A stretch of DNA of 64,000 nt, taken from positions 256,942,812 through 257,006,811 of the forward strand of contig NC_134531.1 in the NCBI RefSeq assembly GCF_050624435.1. Reading direction: 5' to 3'. Below, in pieces: positions 1-12,270 of the stretch (position 1 is the first letter of the stretch; every line of letters begins with the position of its first letter). The translations under genes and the position numbers were made by a program. The notes under the pieces are model-generated. The model was not told the origin of the DNA, searched no databases, and saw nothing but the letters and a program-made list of their open reading frames with translations. The DNA comes from Tenrec ecaudatus. Its lineage: Eukaryota; Chordata; Mammalia; Afrosoricida; Tenrecidae.

Positions 1-1315
1 TCAGTTATTCTCCAGTCTTCCATATTCATTGTCCAACTTTCAAATGCATATGCAGCAATTGAAAATAGCATGGTTGGAGTCAGGCAACCTCAGTCACTAA
101 CATAATTTATTTCCCACCATTTAAAGAGATCTTGGGCAGTAGATTTATCCAATTCAATCTGATTTCTAGTTTGCTGCTGCCATGAACACTGCTTAGGGTA
201 CCAGATATGATGGAACTCTTGACAACTTCAATTTTTTCCCTATTTATCATTGTCTTAACTACTGGTCCACTTGTGGGGGTCTTTCTTTTCTTTTCATTTA
301 TTTACATTATTTTTATATTATTTCCATATACTGAAGGCTGAACACATTGATCTTCATTTGTAAGTGCTTCAAGTCCAGCAAGCAAGATTATGTCATCTGC
401 ATTTTGAACATTTTTATTGAGCTTTCCTCTACTCCACATATCATATTCTTTCTCATATTAGCTTAGCAAACAGATTGAAATGTATGGTGAGAAAACATAA
501 CTGTGAAGCACACCTTCCTTTATTGTTTGTAAACCACACAGTATGCCCTCTTTCTACTTGAATACCTGCATATTCATCCATGTACAAGTTCTTCATGAGT
601 ACAGTGACGTGTTCTAGAATTCTCACTATTCTCAAAGATATCTGTAGTTTACTATGTTTTACACTGTCAAATATATTTGATTGTCAATAAGACACAAATA
701 AACATCTTATGGGTGTGCTCTGCTTTTAGCCAGGATCCATCAGTTATCTGATATTTCTTGATCCGTGTCCCCTTCTGAATCCAGACTGAATTCCTGGCAA
801 TCCATGTCAATATACTGCTGTAACCATTGTGGAATGATCTTCAGGCAAAATTTACTTGGATGTGATATCAATGATATGTTCAATAATTTCTGCATTCCAT
901 TGGATCACTTTTCTGTGGAATGGATGAAAATATGGGTCCCCTTCAGTTACTTACCAGGAAGCTGTCTTTCTAAATTCTTTGCCTGTATGCATATGTGCAT
1001 CCCATGCTTCCTTAGTTTGCTGAAACATTTTGATTGGTATTCTCTCAATTCCTGGACCCTTGTTTTTCACTAATGCCTTAAGAGCAGCTTGATATTTTTC
1101 TTGCAGTACAATGGTTTTGGATTTTGGTTTTTTTTTGCAGCTTCTTGTATCATTCAAAATTTTGTTCTAAGAATTTTTCAATATTTCAACTCAAAACTTG
1201 ACCTTCTTCGGGAGTTCTTTCACTTAGGACATGCGGATTGCAATCTTCCTCTCAAGTTTCCTGACTCCAGGTCTTTCCCCATTCATGGGACTTTATTTTC
1301 TGTAGCTTCCTTTTG
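1..1315 (-). mobile_element. RTE/BovB LINE, reverse transcriptase part, cut by window edge
   Basis: Read on the minus strand this matches the middle of the BovB open reading frame that encodes endonuclease plus reverse transcriptase. The catalytic aspartate box (usually YADD) reads N-A-D-D at 392-403. Flanking stretches for the LLTGPI-like linker, the 'HGSSSQEI' region and the FQ/FR palm region are recognisable but frameshifted. The 3' end lies left of base 1. The copy is dead: no frame stays open for more than about 70 codons. The family is known in ruminants, squamates and afrotherians and is thought to have moved horizontally. Confidence 0.85.
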
Positions 1316-1671
1316 AAAGATGAATTAAATAATTAAAATGGCTATGCTAAATTATTAAGTACATATTTTTGTTTTGTTTATTTTACTCTCTCTCTTTGCT
1401 TTTTTTTTTTTTAAACAAATACCAGGTCTGGGGCTCTCCTTCATTCTCTAGCTCAGAGGTACTTCACCTTTCCTAAGTGAAGTAATTGAGACACCAATGT
1501 GGACATAACTTGCCTGTGCGGTCCACTCTGATGGGATTGGCACTGCAACAGACCAGGTCAGAAAACATTCATAAGCGTCAGCAAACACACCTGGAACTAT
1601 TCATTGAGAATAATTTTTTTGTTTGCTTGCTTGTATTTGTTTTTTTGTTTGTTTCATGTCTATCTTTATAA
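1316..1671. other. unassigned AT-rich spacer
   Basis: It contains a T-rich run near 1401-1412 and 1610-1650 but no repeat family or coding signal that I recognise. Confidence 0.4.
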
Positions 1672-1950
1672 GATTGGCAGAATAAACAATACCAAGGAGA
1701 AAACAATGGGGCAGATGCTTCCAGGGGGGCAGGGAGAGGAGGAGGAGGGGGGAAAGGAATGGGGAGCCAATAAACAAAGGGAGAAGGGAACAACAAAAGA
1801 TCTAAAATCAATTCCAAGGAGGGCATAGAATGCCTGGTGGAGTTCAATGAAGTGCAAGGTATCCAAGGGTAAGTACAAAGAGTTGAATGAAAGTCAAGCA
1901 TGATACTGGGACAGGAAGAAAGTAAAAGGAAATAGAGGGAAGAACTAAGA

Positions 1951-1952
<2 letters not shown>

Positions 1953-2009
<57 letters not shown>
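1953..2009. repeat. (TA)n microsatellite
   Basis: About 28 uninterrupted AT dinucleotides lie exactly at the left junction of the nested antisense LINE-1. They probably expanded from the TA-rich segment of the host LINE-1 3' UTR. Confidence 0.97.
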
Positions 2010-2012
<3 letters not shown>

Positions 2013-2396
2013 CATGCATCTCTTATAACAATCCATACATCCATCTATTGTGTCAAGCACATATGTACATTTATTTGTTCCCATCATCATTTTCAAAACA
2101 TTTTATTTCTACTTGAGCCCTTGGTATCAACTTCTCATTTTTCCCTCCATCCTTCATGAACCCTTGATTATTTATAAATTATTCTTATCTTTTAATGTCT
2201 TACACTGACCAATGTTTCCCTTCACTCACTTTTCTGTTATTTGTCACCTTGGGAGCCTTATCTTATATGTAGATTATTGTCGTCTATTCCTCTTTTCTCC
2301 CCCAAAATTCCCTTCCCCTCCTGGTATTGCTACTCTCAATATTGGTTCTGAGGGATGTATCTGCCCTGGATCCCTTGTGTTTCCAGCTCTTTTCTG
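2010..2396 (-). mobile_element. LINE-1 3' terminal fragment, antisense, nested
   Basis: It begins with the antisense 3' terminus ('cttataacaatccatac...') that recurs at 10807, 11286, 12307, 33836 and 50316. It stops where the host sense LINE-1 resumes ('atgcacacatatttat'). It is about 390 bp and 5'-truncated. Confidence 0.8.
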
Positions 2397-3594
2397 TTAT
2401 GCACACATATTTATAGGTTATGTATTAGGGTAGCAGAAGGATATTGGGCCTCTACTCAAGTCCTCCCTCCATGTAAGAATACTTTGTTCTAGTAACCTGG
2501 CATTCTGTGATGCTCACCTTCCTGACAAGATCACGGAAGACAAAATGGGTGCATGAGCAAATGTGGTGAAGAAAGCAGGTGGTTCCTGGCTATTATATGA
2601 TATAGCATCTGGGCTCTTAAAGGTTTGAAGTTAAAAAAGTAGTCATCAAGCAGGGAAGCAACAAAGTCACATGGAAGAAGCACCATAACCCATGTGATCA
2701 CAGGTGTGTACAGGATCAGGTATCAGGAATTAGAAACCCAAAACAAACAACCAAGCTGATGCAAACAAGGGGAGTTGGAATGGACACCCAAATCCTATTC
2801 ATAGACAATTAGACATCCTCTCAAAGAAAGGTCACAGGAAGGGATGAGCCAGCCAGTTTGAGGTATACCACCTAGGAAACACATATTATTCTAGTTCTTT
2901 AATGTTTCTGTCCCCCACTTTCATGACCCCTATCTATCTTACAAATCTGGCTACACCAGAGCATGTACACTGCTGCAAATAAGAGCACTTGACACACAGA
3001 ATCTGAGACGGATAAACCCCTCAGGACCAATATTTAGAGCAGTGATACCATGAGGGTAGGTGGAAGGTAGGGTAAAAATGGGCAGAAGGGGGAACCGATC
3101 ACAATAATCGGCCTACAACACCCGTCCCTGCCCTGCCCAGGGGGGCAAACAACAGAAATGAGGGGGAAAGGAAACGGAGGATGGTGTAAAATATGAAAAT
3201 ATAAATAATTCATAAATTATCAGTGGTTCAGGAGGCTCAGGAATGGGGGAGTGAGGGGGGAAAAGAGGAACTGACAACAAGGGCTCAAGTAGAAATGTTT
3301 TGGAAATGATGATGGCAACATGTGTAAAAATTTGCTTGATACAATTGATGAATGGGTTGTTATAAGAGCTGTAAACCTCCAATAAAATGATATATTTTTA
3401 AAAAAGGTTAAAACTGACATATGGCAATGCTAAATAATAACTACAGTAGTTTAAAAGATGTGAATAGTATGAAAATAAAGCTTTTTAAAGTATCTTAAAA
3501 ATATGTGAGTAGATTGTTCAGGTAACAAAAATATATCAGGAAAGAGTTAACAGTTAAACTCAATATTTATAAGCTCCTAAATTATGATTTAATC

Positions 3595-6500
3595 AAATAA
3601 TCATATAGTTTACTATGCTGGAATGACAAGTTCAAGGGGAATGGTTTCACATTTATCATCAAAAAGTATATTTTAAAACCTATCCTGAAGTACAATACTG
3701 TATGTGATAAGATAATATCCATATACTTGTAAGGAAATTCAGTCAATACAACCATTATTCAAGTGTTTGAACCACCACTAAAAGTTGTTATGAAAAATTA
3801 AAGAATTCTACCAACTTCTTCAGTATGAGCTAAACATACAATCAAGATAAATGGATAATTATTTTCAATTGGAATTCAAAGGTTGGAAACAAAGTGGGGG
3901 AAAAAACTGTAATTGGAAGGAGCTGATAGAATTGTGCAAGAGCGATGAATCCATGGCAAATGGGTTTCCATAACTCAAAAAGGAAACTATCACATAGAGT
4001 TCTCCCAATGGGATACACAGAAACAAAATTTACTATAACTGTGGGAAGAGGTGATGGAAAAACTCAATACCATCAGCCAAAATAAGGTTAAGGGCTGACT
4101 ATGGAGTAGAGCATCAACTTATCATAGTAAGTTCAAGTTCAATTAAAAGAAAACGAATCCAAGAGAGTCAAATTTTACCTTGAGTATAATGCACCTGAGT
4201 TTTGAAAAATCTCAATAATAAATTGACTCAATAACACTAATGATAGAAAACTTGATGAGCTGTGCCTCGACATCCTACACTAAGAGAGCAAAGGACATTT
4301 AAAAGACGGGAAGGAAAGGACCAAAATGAATGTCAGAAGAGAGGTGGAAACTCCTTCTTGATGGTAGAGTAGCTAAAGCAAATGAAAGAAATGATAAGCA
4401 AGAGGGCTGAACAGAACATTTCAAAGGTCAGATCAAGAAGACAAAGTAAAGTATTATAATAACATGTGTAAAGGCCTGGGGTTAGAGACTAAAAGGAAGA
4501 ATATGCTTAGCATATATTAACCTACAGACCTGAAGGAAAAAATGAAGCTTTGAATTTGACTTTTAAAATATTTTATGGGTAAAATATTTAAGTGTGCAGG
4601 AAGAATTGAAAGGGAATAGCAGGAATACACAGAGCCAACATACTAAAGAGAACAATCAATATTCAACCATTTTAAGACATAACATATGATCAAGCACCAA
4701 TGATCAAGAATCAAGTACCGAAAGAAGAAGTTTAAGTTGCCTGGCAGCTATCGTTGAAAACAAGGCTACAGGAAGCAATGAAGTACTTACGGAAATGGTC
4801 TAACAGGCTGATGATACACTGGAAGATCTCACTGGTCTATGCCACAAAACTTTGGAAGCCAGATACCTGGTCAAGTAGATTATACACAATCCATGTATGT
4901 ATCCGGTGGCAGTTGGATAGTTTTAACTTATATGAAATTATAGAGGTGGATTTTTGTCAATCAGGTCATGATCTGATAATCCCATTTTTGGAGTGTGGCC
5001 TTTGTGCAAGGAAGAAATTAAGGACATCTCTCTCTTGCTCTTATTCTTCAACCTTGCTTGAACTCTGGATCTTTCTCCAGGGTGGGGAAGATTGATTTTA
5101 TTGATTTTGAAAAAGTATTTCACTTGTATTTATTGATTATGAACAAGTATTTTATTGATTATGAACAAGTATTATACTGGTAGATCATAAACAAATATGG
5201 AAAACATTGAACAGAATGGGTGTTACAGAACACTTCATTGTGCTCATTTGGTACCTGTATGTATAGACAGAGAGGTAAACGTTTTAAAAGACTAAGGGAA
5301 CTCTGCATGGTTCCAAATCAGGAAAAGTATGTGTCAAGGTTTTATCTCTTCATCATACTTATTCAATCAGTTTACTGAGAAAATAATCCCAGAAAGTAGA
5401 CTATAAGAAGAAAAGAGTGTCAGGGTTGGAGGATATGCAGATAAGACAACCTTACAGAACATGAGCAGGACTTGAAGTCCTGACTGATGAAGATCAAGAA
5501 TTCAGTCTTCAATATTGATTTTAACTCAACTTAAATAAAACCGATATTTTTACAACTGGACCAAAAGTTAATATCATGATCGCAGGGACAATGAATTATT
5601 TAATGTGGTTCCTCCAGCCAAAGTCTCTAACCCTCACCAAAGGACCTTTCCTTGAATAAGTATGGTAAGAAGGTAGGTAAAATTATTGATAGAGTTCATT
5701 TGCAAGAAATAGAGAACAGTATTTCCATGGAGTGGCATTCTGCTATTTATAGAATGAGCCCTCTGAGAAGCAGGAGGAGGAATCGTACTACTAGCAAAAG
5801 CAAGGAGTGGAGCATGACCTCTGGACTTGAGAATTCCTACGTAGAGAAGCTCTTAGATCCAGATGACAGTTGTAACATCAGAGGAAGAGCAGCAGCACCA
5901 GGAGTCAGGGCATGGAACAGATGGATGGGCTTTCCACCTCTCAGAGCAAGTAGGCTGGCTTGCGGAGTAGAGTGCTTCTAGCCACTTAATTGGGGGAGTT
6001 GAACTTATTGATCCACGGAAGTGGAGCTGAGAGCTTTGGGACTGAGACTTACTGGAGTATGGTATCTCTGGGCACTTAATTCAGGGAACTGGGTTTGCTG
6101 ACCCACAGAGCTTGAGCTGAATACTTTCATGTTGAAATTTAGGGCAGAGTGGTATGCCCTTGTGGACGTTTTCTAGCAGACCTGAGTCTTCATGTCATGT
6201 CCTGGTAGACAAGGGTCTTGAGCACCCCTGACTGGCATAACAATTTGTTGACATTGAAATACACACTTTAATCTTTTTTTCTCCCCATGTGAGTTTCCAT
6301 GCAACCTTCACAATGGATATTAGAATCTCTAGACATTAAGTGGAGAAGTAAAATTAAAAACTCTAATTAAGACTATGTAATTATAAATGGAGACAAGATT
6401 GAAGTTGCAAAGGATTTTATCTTGATTGAACTCACAATCAATGACACAGGAATCAGTACTCAAGAAATTAAATGATGCATGTCACTGGGTAAATATGCTG

Positions 6501-6975
6501 CTCACAAGCTCTTTAAAGTATCTAAGAATAAGATGTTTACCTTGAGAATTAAGGAGCATCTAACCCAAGCTGTGATATTTTCAATGACCTCCTAAGAAGT
6601 TGGACATCAAAAAAGGAAGACAAAAGAAGAATCAATGCATTTCAATAATGCTGTTGGCAAAGACTATTCAAAGTATCACGGATGAACAACTAAATGTGTT
6701 TGGGGGGGAAAGCACATCCAGAATTTTCCTTAGAAGCAAAGATAGTGAGGCTTTGTCTCACTTACACCAGGCATTTTATCAAGAGAAACATTTCTTTGTA
6801 AAACATCATGCTTGGTAAAGTAGAGGAGCAGCAAAAAAGAAGATCCTGAAAGGATGGATTGACACAGTGGTCACCATAGCAATTATGAGGCTTGCAGGGG
6901 ATCAGCAGTGCTTTATTCGTTGTAAATAAGGTCCCTGTGAGTTGGATCCTACTCTGCTGCACCTAACAACAGCCA
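3595..6975 (+). mobile_element. RTE/BovB LINE, 5'-truncated, with an internal insertion
   Basis: Plus-strand BovB running from the endonuclease region ('tagtttactatgctgg' at about 3608) through the reverse transcriptase to the 3' terminus ('cacctaacaaca' at about 6960). The catalytic aspartate box at about 5434-5445 reads Y-A-D-K, so the second aspartate is lost. Many stops and frameshifts are present. Between about 5583 and 6370 the BovB sequence is replaced by unrelated DNA, after which it resumes at the 'aaatggaga.aagattgaagtt' segment. A rearranged or poorly matching stretch lies at about 4860-4940. Confidence 0.85.
5583..6370. mobile_element. unclassified insertion inside BovB, LTR-like length
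   Basis: About 0.79 kb of DNA foreign to BovB is bracketed by BovB sequence that is nearly contiguous when the block is removed. It includes GC-richer, purine-rich DNA (5760-6000) and a T-rich stretch (6270-6285). I do not recognise the family. An LTR or a composite non-autonomous element is possible. The broken open frame at 5652-5981 has no recognisable domain. Confidence 0.5.
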
Positions 6976-7775
6976 CACAATTAGATAGAAGGGCATCTAG
7001 AATATATCAGTGCTATTTGAAATAGCGACCCGGCATACTTGCTCATTTTACCCACCTAATAGCAACGTTTCTGAATTTTTTTCTCATCCTAGAATTTGTA
7101 GTTGGTAAGTATAGCGGTTTTGATTTTATTGTTTTGTTTCTGATAAGTCTAAATATTCTTGAATAGCCAACACTTCCTGTTCTATATAAATCCAGGCCAT
7201 CTGACTTCTAGGTTCCTTATAAGGACTTCATTCCTCAGGTTCCATTGTTTATTACCAATGAGGCTTTTAGAACAAATGAGATGGAACCACAAGGTAAGAT
7301 GGCAGAGCGAGAATATTTCAGGCACAGGAATTGCATCTTCAAAAGTGAGACGAGGCAATTGGAAGCATTATGGGGTGTAGTGTGCAGTTCACAGTGACAT
7401 GTGTATAGATTTTATTCTGGTGCACTTTTACCTAAACTATAATTTAAGTCTTCTCTTCATAATGAAGCTATTACTCACATATCCAATGACCAGGTATGTA
7501 GCACTGATTTTAAAATCTGTGCTGTCAACCTAAATTTCTTCCTGGACTCCAACAGTTTTTACACTTCTTTACTATGTATGTTATCGAGAGAGTGAGAGAG
7601 CGAGAGAGATTGCTTTGAGCAGATTCTGACACTTGGACATTTCACATGTTAGAGAGAAAAATCATAGCATTTCTTAAGTGTAACCTTTACAGATATACAT
7701 TGGCATTGGCAGGCTTTTTCTTGTCAGGGGGCACATTGAAGGTTTGAAATGCCAATGTTTCTGTCATCATTTACC
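6976..7775. other. low-repeat DNA
   Basis: No gene or repeat identified. A short GA-rich tract lies at about 7586-7608. Confidence 0.4.
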
Positions 7776-7985
7776 CTAAACTCACTCTCAAACTTCCTGA
7801 CATTGTGTTGATTCTGACTAGCAGAGCTGTGACTGTACAGAGCAGGGTGGAACTACCAAGAGTGTAGCTTTTGATGGAAGAAGAAAGCCTGGTCTTTCTA
7901 CCAGAGTGATTGGTGATTTCAAATTGCTCGCCTTGTGGAGCAACCCACCAGGCGACCACAATGCCACCAGGATACCCCGCCACTG
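7776..7985 (-). mobile_element. afrotherian-type SINE
   Basis: On the minus strand it has the SINE layout seen elsewhere in the window: a 'ccaccaggcgacc' head (read at 7946-7965), a central 'gtagaaag' block, and a 'ttgattctgac' tail near 7808-7820. It is diverged but collinear over about 200 bp. Confidence 0.7.
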
Positions 7986-9682
7986 CGCAAGGACATCCAA
8001 AATGCTTTATGCTACAATGTTTTACAGCTATCTTTGCCTTGCCCTTTCATCAATAGAATACATCATTTTATATTGTTCCCCTATCTCTATGGGCTTCTTT
8101 GCTCAGATAGAAAGATCTGAGTAGCAGACATGTCCTCATGCCTGTTTCTTTCCCTACTACTCTGCTCTCCCACCAAATTTAGTAATTCATGAAGAATGAT
8201 TTTCTCCTTAAGTTATTTCTTTAAGGTATACTTTCTCCTGTTCCTCACTGCTTTGGCCATTGTGTAGGCCCAATGATCACTCAACTCAAGAGTTACAAAA
8301 GCAGGCTAATTGATCTCCTTCTTCTCATCCTGACCATTTCAATATTCTCTCATAGGTCTTCAAACTCTTTTTAAAACATACTTCTGGTTGAATTAATGGC
8401 CTCTTTAAAATTCTTTTGTGTTATAAACCATTATTTGGTATAAAATATTTACATATCTAAACATGTATATATTCCCACACAATGTGTGGTATTTTTAATC
8501 CCATTTCCATACCTTTATTTTTGAAACAAGACCAAATACACATACTCACATACTCATGCATGTACATTTATACACCAGTATGCATATGCCACTCTAGTCT
8601 TCTCTGATATCAGGTTACAGATTATTTTTCTTTTCTCTTTTATGTGAAACCCTATTTTAGTTTCCATTGCCTAGATTTCCTTTCATATCCTGTTTTCATG
8701 CTAACCTCCTAAGTATCCTTGGTAACCATCATTCTTCTGAGAAAGCAAGCCACAGAAACTACATATAGAATGCTTGCTTTCTAATTGAGTAGTTATCAAT
8801 GTGTGCAGGACCCCTTGCCTGTAGACATAAATGCCTGCACAACTAAAATACAAAACAAAGTAAAACAAATCCAGTAGTCACTGTCCTGTAGCACAGATCC
8901 CAGCAGTCATCGGAAAATATCATCAAGTTCAACTGGGAGGTAACGGGAACAAAGAAACAGATGACAGGAAGAGAAAATGTCACATCAATAAATCAACCCT
9001 GTCTCCTAAAATGATTTCAGTCACAGCAAGATTCCTGTATAAGGATCTGTTTTTAAATATGTCCCAGCATAAAAAATCTAGACAATTTTTATGGTTAGAA
9101 TGAAAAACTCAAACCTTTCGATATCAATAAACAGTTAAATGGGTGGTCAAATATATCCAGGGTTATTTTGTAGTGGGACACCAGCTGTAAAAAATAACAA
9201 GTTGAGTCACTATTGAGGTAGCAAATATAATGTAACAGCAGAGGCAAGATGACAGTTTGATGTGAAAATATCTATCAACTTGTGGTTTTTGTGACATTGA
9301 TTCTATGGAGTGGCTCTAACCTATCCATCCAGTGGCAATTTTATGAACTCAGACAAGCAATACTTTCAACTTTATGGATGGAATGGCTGAACAACAACTA
9401 AAAAAATGTCCTTTGGATTAATTCAATGATGTTTGCAATTTCAGCTTTCTTGATATATGAATGTAAAAAGGAAAGACAATCAAATAGCACTGATACATAG
9501 TCAGGGGAAAAATAGGATTCAGTGGACATTCAAGATACCTACCTGAGGACAAAAGTCGGAGGGAAATGCAAGCGAGCTTCTGTTCTACTATCTGCTCTAG
9601 AAAGTGTCTTAGTTGGTCCACTAAACTTCAAATGGATAATCACAAATGGATCATTCCCCTTAGACCCCTGTCTATTTATGAT
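7986..9682. other. low-repeat AT-rich DNA
   Basis: I see no supported gene. A SINE-like scrap may lie near 9290-9330 but is too short to call. Confidence 0.4.
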
Positions 9683-9835
9683 ACCAACCAAACCAAACGC
9701 ACTGCAGACTCATCCCAGACCCCTGCGGGTTTCTGAGACTGTAGCTGTTTGTGGGGGTAGAAAGCCCATTTGTTCTCCTGCAGAGCTGCGGGTAGTTTCA
9801 AACTGCAAATCGTGTGGATGGAAGGCCAACATGCC
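9683..9835 (-). mobile_element. afrotherian-type SINE fragment
   Basis: Antisense SINE: 'ccaaaccaaacgcactgc' at about 9687, then 'ctgcgggtttctgagactgtagc', the 'gtagaaagccc' block and 'gcagagctgcgggtagtttcaaac' at 9780-9803. Confidence 0.75.
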
Positions 9836-10159
9836 ATCACTCTATCACCAAGGATGCTTAAGTATTAATAATATAAACATGAAAATAATACAAAGGTAAG
9901 CAAAAATGATTGATATTAGAATGATAGTTATACATGTAAACATTTACTGAAAACCAAATAGGTTTAAGAATGTCTCTGCAATCATTGAATGGCTACAAAT
10001 ACGTTAACTTAGAAATCTCTTTTCCATAATCTCCTTAGGGAACCCTCAGGGGAAAAAGTTCCAGTCAAAATAGTGGTTTTTGAGAGGATTTGCTATGCCA
10101 GTTAGATTAAAGGCAGGTATGAAGCTCCCAAAGTTGAGAATATTTTATGGAGTTCCAAA

Positions 10160-10345
10160 GGAGAACTGGGGTTCCTGCTGGGGCTGCCAGCCCAAGGTCC
10201 GCAGTTGGAACACCAGCCAGCAGGAGAAAGACAAGACTTTCTACCACTGTCAAAAGTTGCAATCTCCAAGCGCACAGGAGCAGTTCAACACTGTCCTACC
10301 TAGTCAATATGAGTCCGAGTCGACTTGATGCCACTGAGTGAGTGA
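10160..10345 (+). mobile_element. afrotherian-type SINE
   Basis: Sense SINE: 'ggggttcctgctggggctgccagc' head, 'gtccgcagttggaacaccagc' near 10197, the 'gactttctaccac' block near 10231, and the 'gagtccgagtcgacttgatgcc' tail at 10311-10332. Confidence 0.8.
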
Positions 10346-10412
10346 ATAATAATAAAAATTATCATTAAAGTTTTGCAACTGTGTAGAGTATGCAAAAGTG
10401 GAAAATCTAGAT

Positions 10413-10603
10413 CATAGATTCCCAAATTTATTTGGTTACTGCAACATTTTAGAGGGTAGAAAAATTACTAGATGTTTCTCTGGCCGTTAAAAACTTGTCT
10501 ACTATAACCCACCATCTAGGATGAAGTGCAGGTGTTTGCATTTACAATCACTCTGAATTGCTCCAGTGCCTCTAGTGGATACTGCCCACTTTGGGAAACA
10601 ATG
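10413..10603. mobile_element. hAT-type MITE with 8-bp target duplication
   Basis: The 191-bp block begins CATAGATTCCCAAATT and ends AC..TTGGGAAACAATG, giving imperfect terminal inverted repeats (12 of 16 positions). It is flanked by ATCTAGAT (10405-10412) and GTCTAGAT (10604-10611), an 8-bp duplication with one mismatch, the length expected for hAT transposition. It resembles the MER5/Charlie class; the exact family is not resolved. Confidence 0.65.
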
Positions 10604-10789
10604 GTCTAGATCATGATGAGCAATTTAAAATAAAGTAATAACTAACTCTAATCAGCAATTCCACATTGAAAGAAAACACAATTATCCTACAGTACACATT
10701 GGGAAATGAATAACATGGTTTACATTGAAATGTCTACAAGTCTCTTTAAATTATGTCTCACTATATCAGATATTTATTTTCTTATTTAA

Positions 10790-11249
10790 GATCACTTAAT
10801 TGGGAGCTCTTACAGCTCTTATAACAGTCCATACATCAATTGTATCAAGCATATTTGCACCTATGTTGCCATCATTATTTTCTAAATATTTACATTCTAT
10901 TTGAGCCCTTGGTATCAGCTCCTCTCTATTTTTTACCTCCCCCCCCTCCAATCCTTATGACACCATAATAAATTATAAATTATTATTATTTTTATATTTT
11001 ACGCTGACTGCTGTTTCCTTCCCCCCAGTTTCTTCCACACTCCTCTCCTCACCTTCCACCTACCCTCCTGGTGTCACTCCTCCCATTTCCAGTCTTGAGG
11101 GTTTATCTGATCTAGATCTCATGTGTCCTGAGGTCTTATCTGTACCTCTGTACATGCTCTAGACTAGCCACAGTGAAAGGCAGGATTGGGGGCATGATAG
11201 TGCGGGTCGGGGTGGAGGAAGCCTCAAGGAACCAGAGGAATATTGTGTG
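10790..11249 (-). mobile_element. LINE-1 3' UTR fragment, antisense
   Basis: It shows the same antisense 3' terminus as the other LINE-1 copies, then the pyrimidine-rich segment, up to 'agaggaatattgtgtg', which matches the region at about 50695-50780 of the HAL1-like element. Confidence 0.85.
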
Positions 11250-12270
11250 TTTCTTTTTTTATTAAAACAATTTATTAGGGGTTCATACAACTCTTATCAC
11301 AGTCCATACATATACATACATCAATTGTATAAAGCACATCCATACATTCCCTGCCCCAATCATTCTCAAAGCATTTGCTCTCTACTTAAGTCCTTTGCAT
11401 CAGGTCCTCTTTTTTCTTCCCCCTCCCTCCCCGCTCCCCCCTCCCTCATGTGCCCTTGGTAATTTATACATCGTTATTTTGTCATATCTTGCCCTATTCG
11501 GAGTCTCCCCCCCCCCCTTCTCTGCCGTCCCTCTTCCAGGGAGGAGGTCACATGTGGATCCTTGTAATCAGGGGGCTTTCCAACCCACTCACCCTCCACT
11601 CTCCCAGTATCGCCCCTCACACCCCTGGTCCTGAAGGTATCATCCACCCTGGATTCCCTGTGCCTCCAGCCCTCATATGTACCAGTGTACACCTCAATTG
11701 ACTCATCAATTCCTTGAGACCTTTCTGTGATGAAATGTCCTATTCCTACAGATGGATTTTAGGTCTCTGCTCCAACTCCCCTTTTTCTCAACAATATGTT
11801 TTTTGTTGTTGTTTTTCTGGGTTTTATGATGCCTGTTACCTGCTCCTGTCGACATCTCATGATTAGACAGGCTGGTGTGCTTCTTCCATGTGGGCTTGTT
11901 ACTTCTCTGTTAGATGGATAGTTATTTAACTTCAAGCCTTTAAAACCCCCAACCCTATATCCTTTGATAATCAGGCACCATCAGCTTTCTTCACTGCATT
12001 TGCTTGTGCACTCATTTTGTCTACAGCCATCATGCCAGGAGGAAAAGCATCACAGAATTCAGGTTGTTAGAACAAAGAGTTCTTACATTGAGGGAGGGCT
12101 TACACAGAGGCCCCAAATCCATTCACTTACTCAATATATTGCCTTATAAATATATGCACGTATGTCATTATTTCTATTTTTATGAATTAATCTTTACATG
12201 AATGCACAACTATGTGCTATAAATCTATCCATAGCTTTGCTTCCTAGTTACTTCCGCTATTTCCATTATT
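11250..12270 (-). mobile_element. LINE-1 3' UTR, antisense, first block of a split copy
   Basis: It starts with a T-rich tail (11251-11260) and the antisense LINE-1 3' end, and runs through the 'ggctggtgtgcttcttccatgtggg' segment (11870-11895). It is interrupted at about 12271 and resumes at 13089 and again at about 15453. The first 440 bp may be a separate short insertion into the preceding copy, because the extreme 3' segment occurs twice (10790 and 11250) while the upstream segment occurs once. Confidence 0.8.

Larger units (their letters stand above)
1672..3405 (+). mobile_element. LINE-1 3' UTR copy, sense, with a nested antisense LINE-1
   Basis: The purine-rich block at 1672-1951 and the block at about 2397-3405 align, in order, with the reverse complement of the long 3' UTR of the element at 50257-54850. 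The copy ends with an AATAAA-type signal (3382-3387) and an A-rich tail near 3390-3405. Only untranslated sequence is present, so this is a 5'-truncated insertion. It is split at about 2010-2396 by another, oppositely oriented LINE-1 tail. Confidence 0.8.

Noticed and set aside
1578-2096. 172-codon minus-strand frame with a long Tyr-Ile repeat
   Set aside because: The repeat is the translation of the (TA)n microsatellite. The rest is antisense LINE-1 3' UTR.
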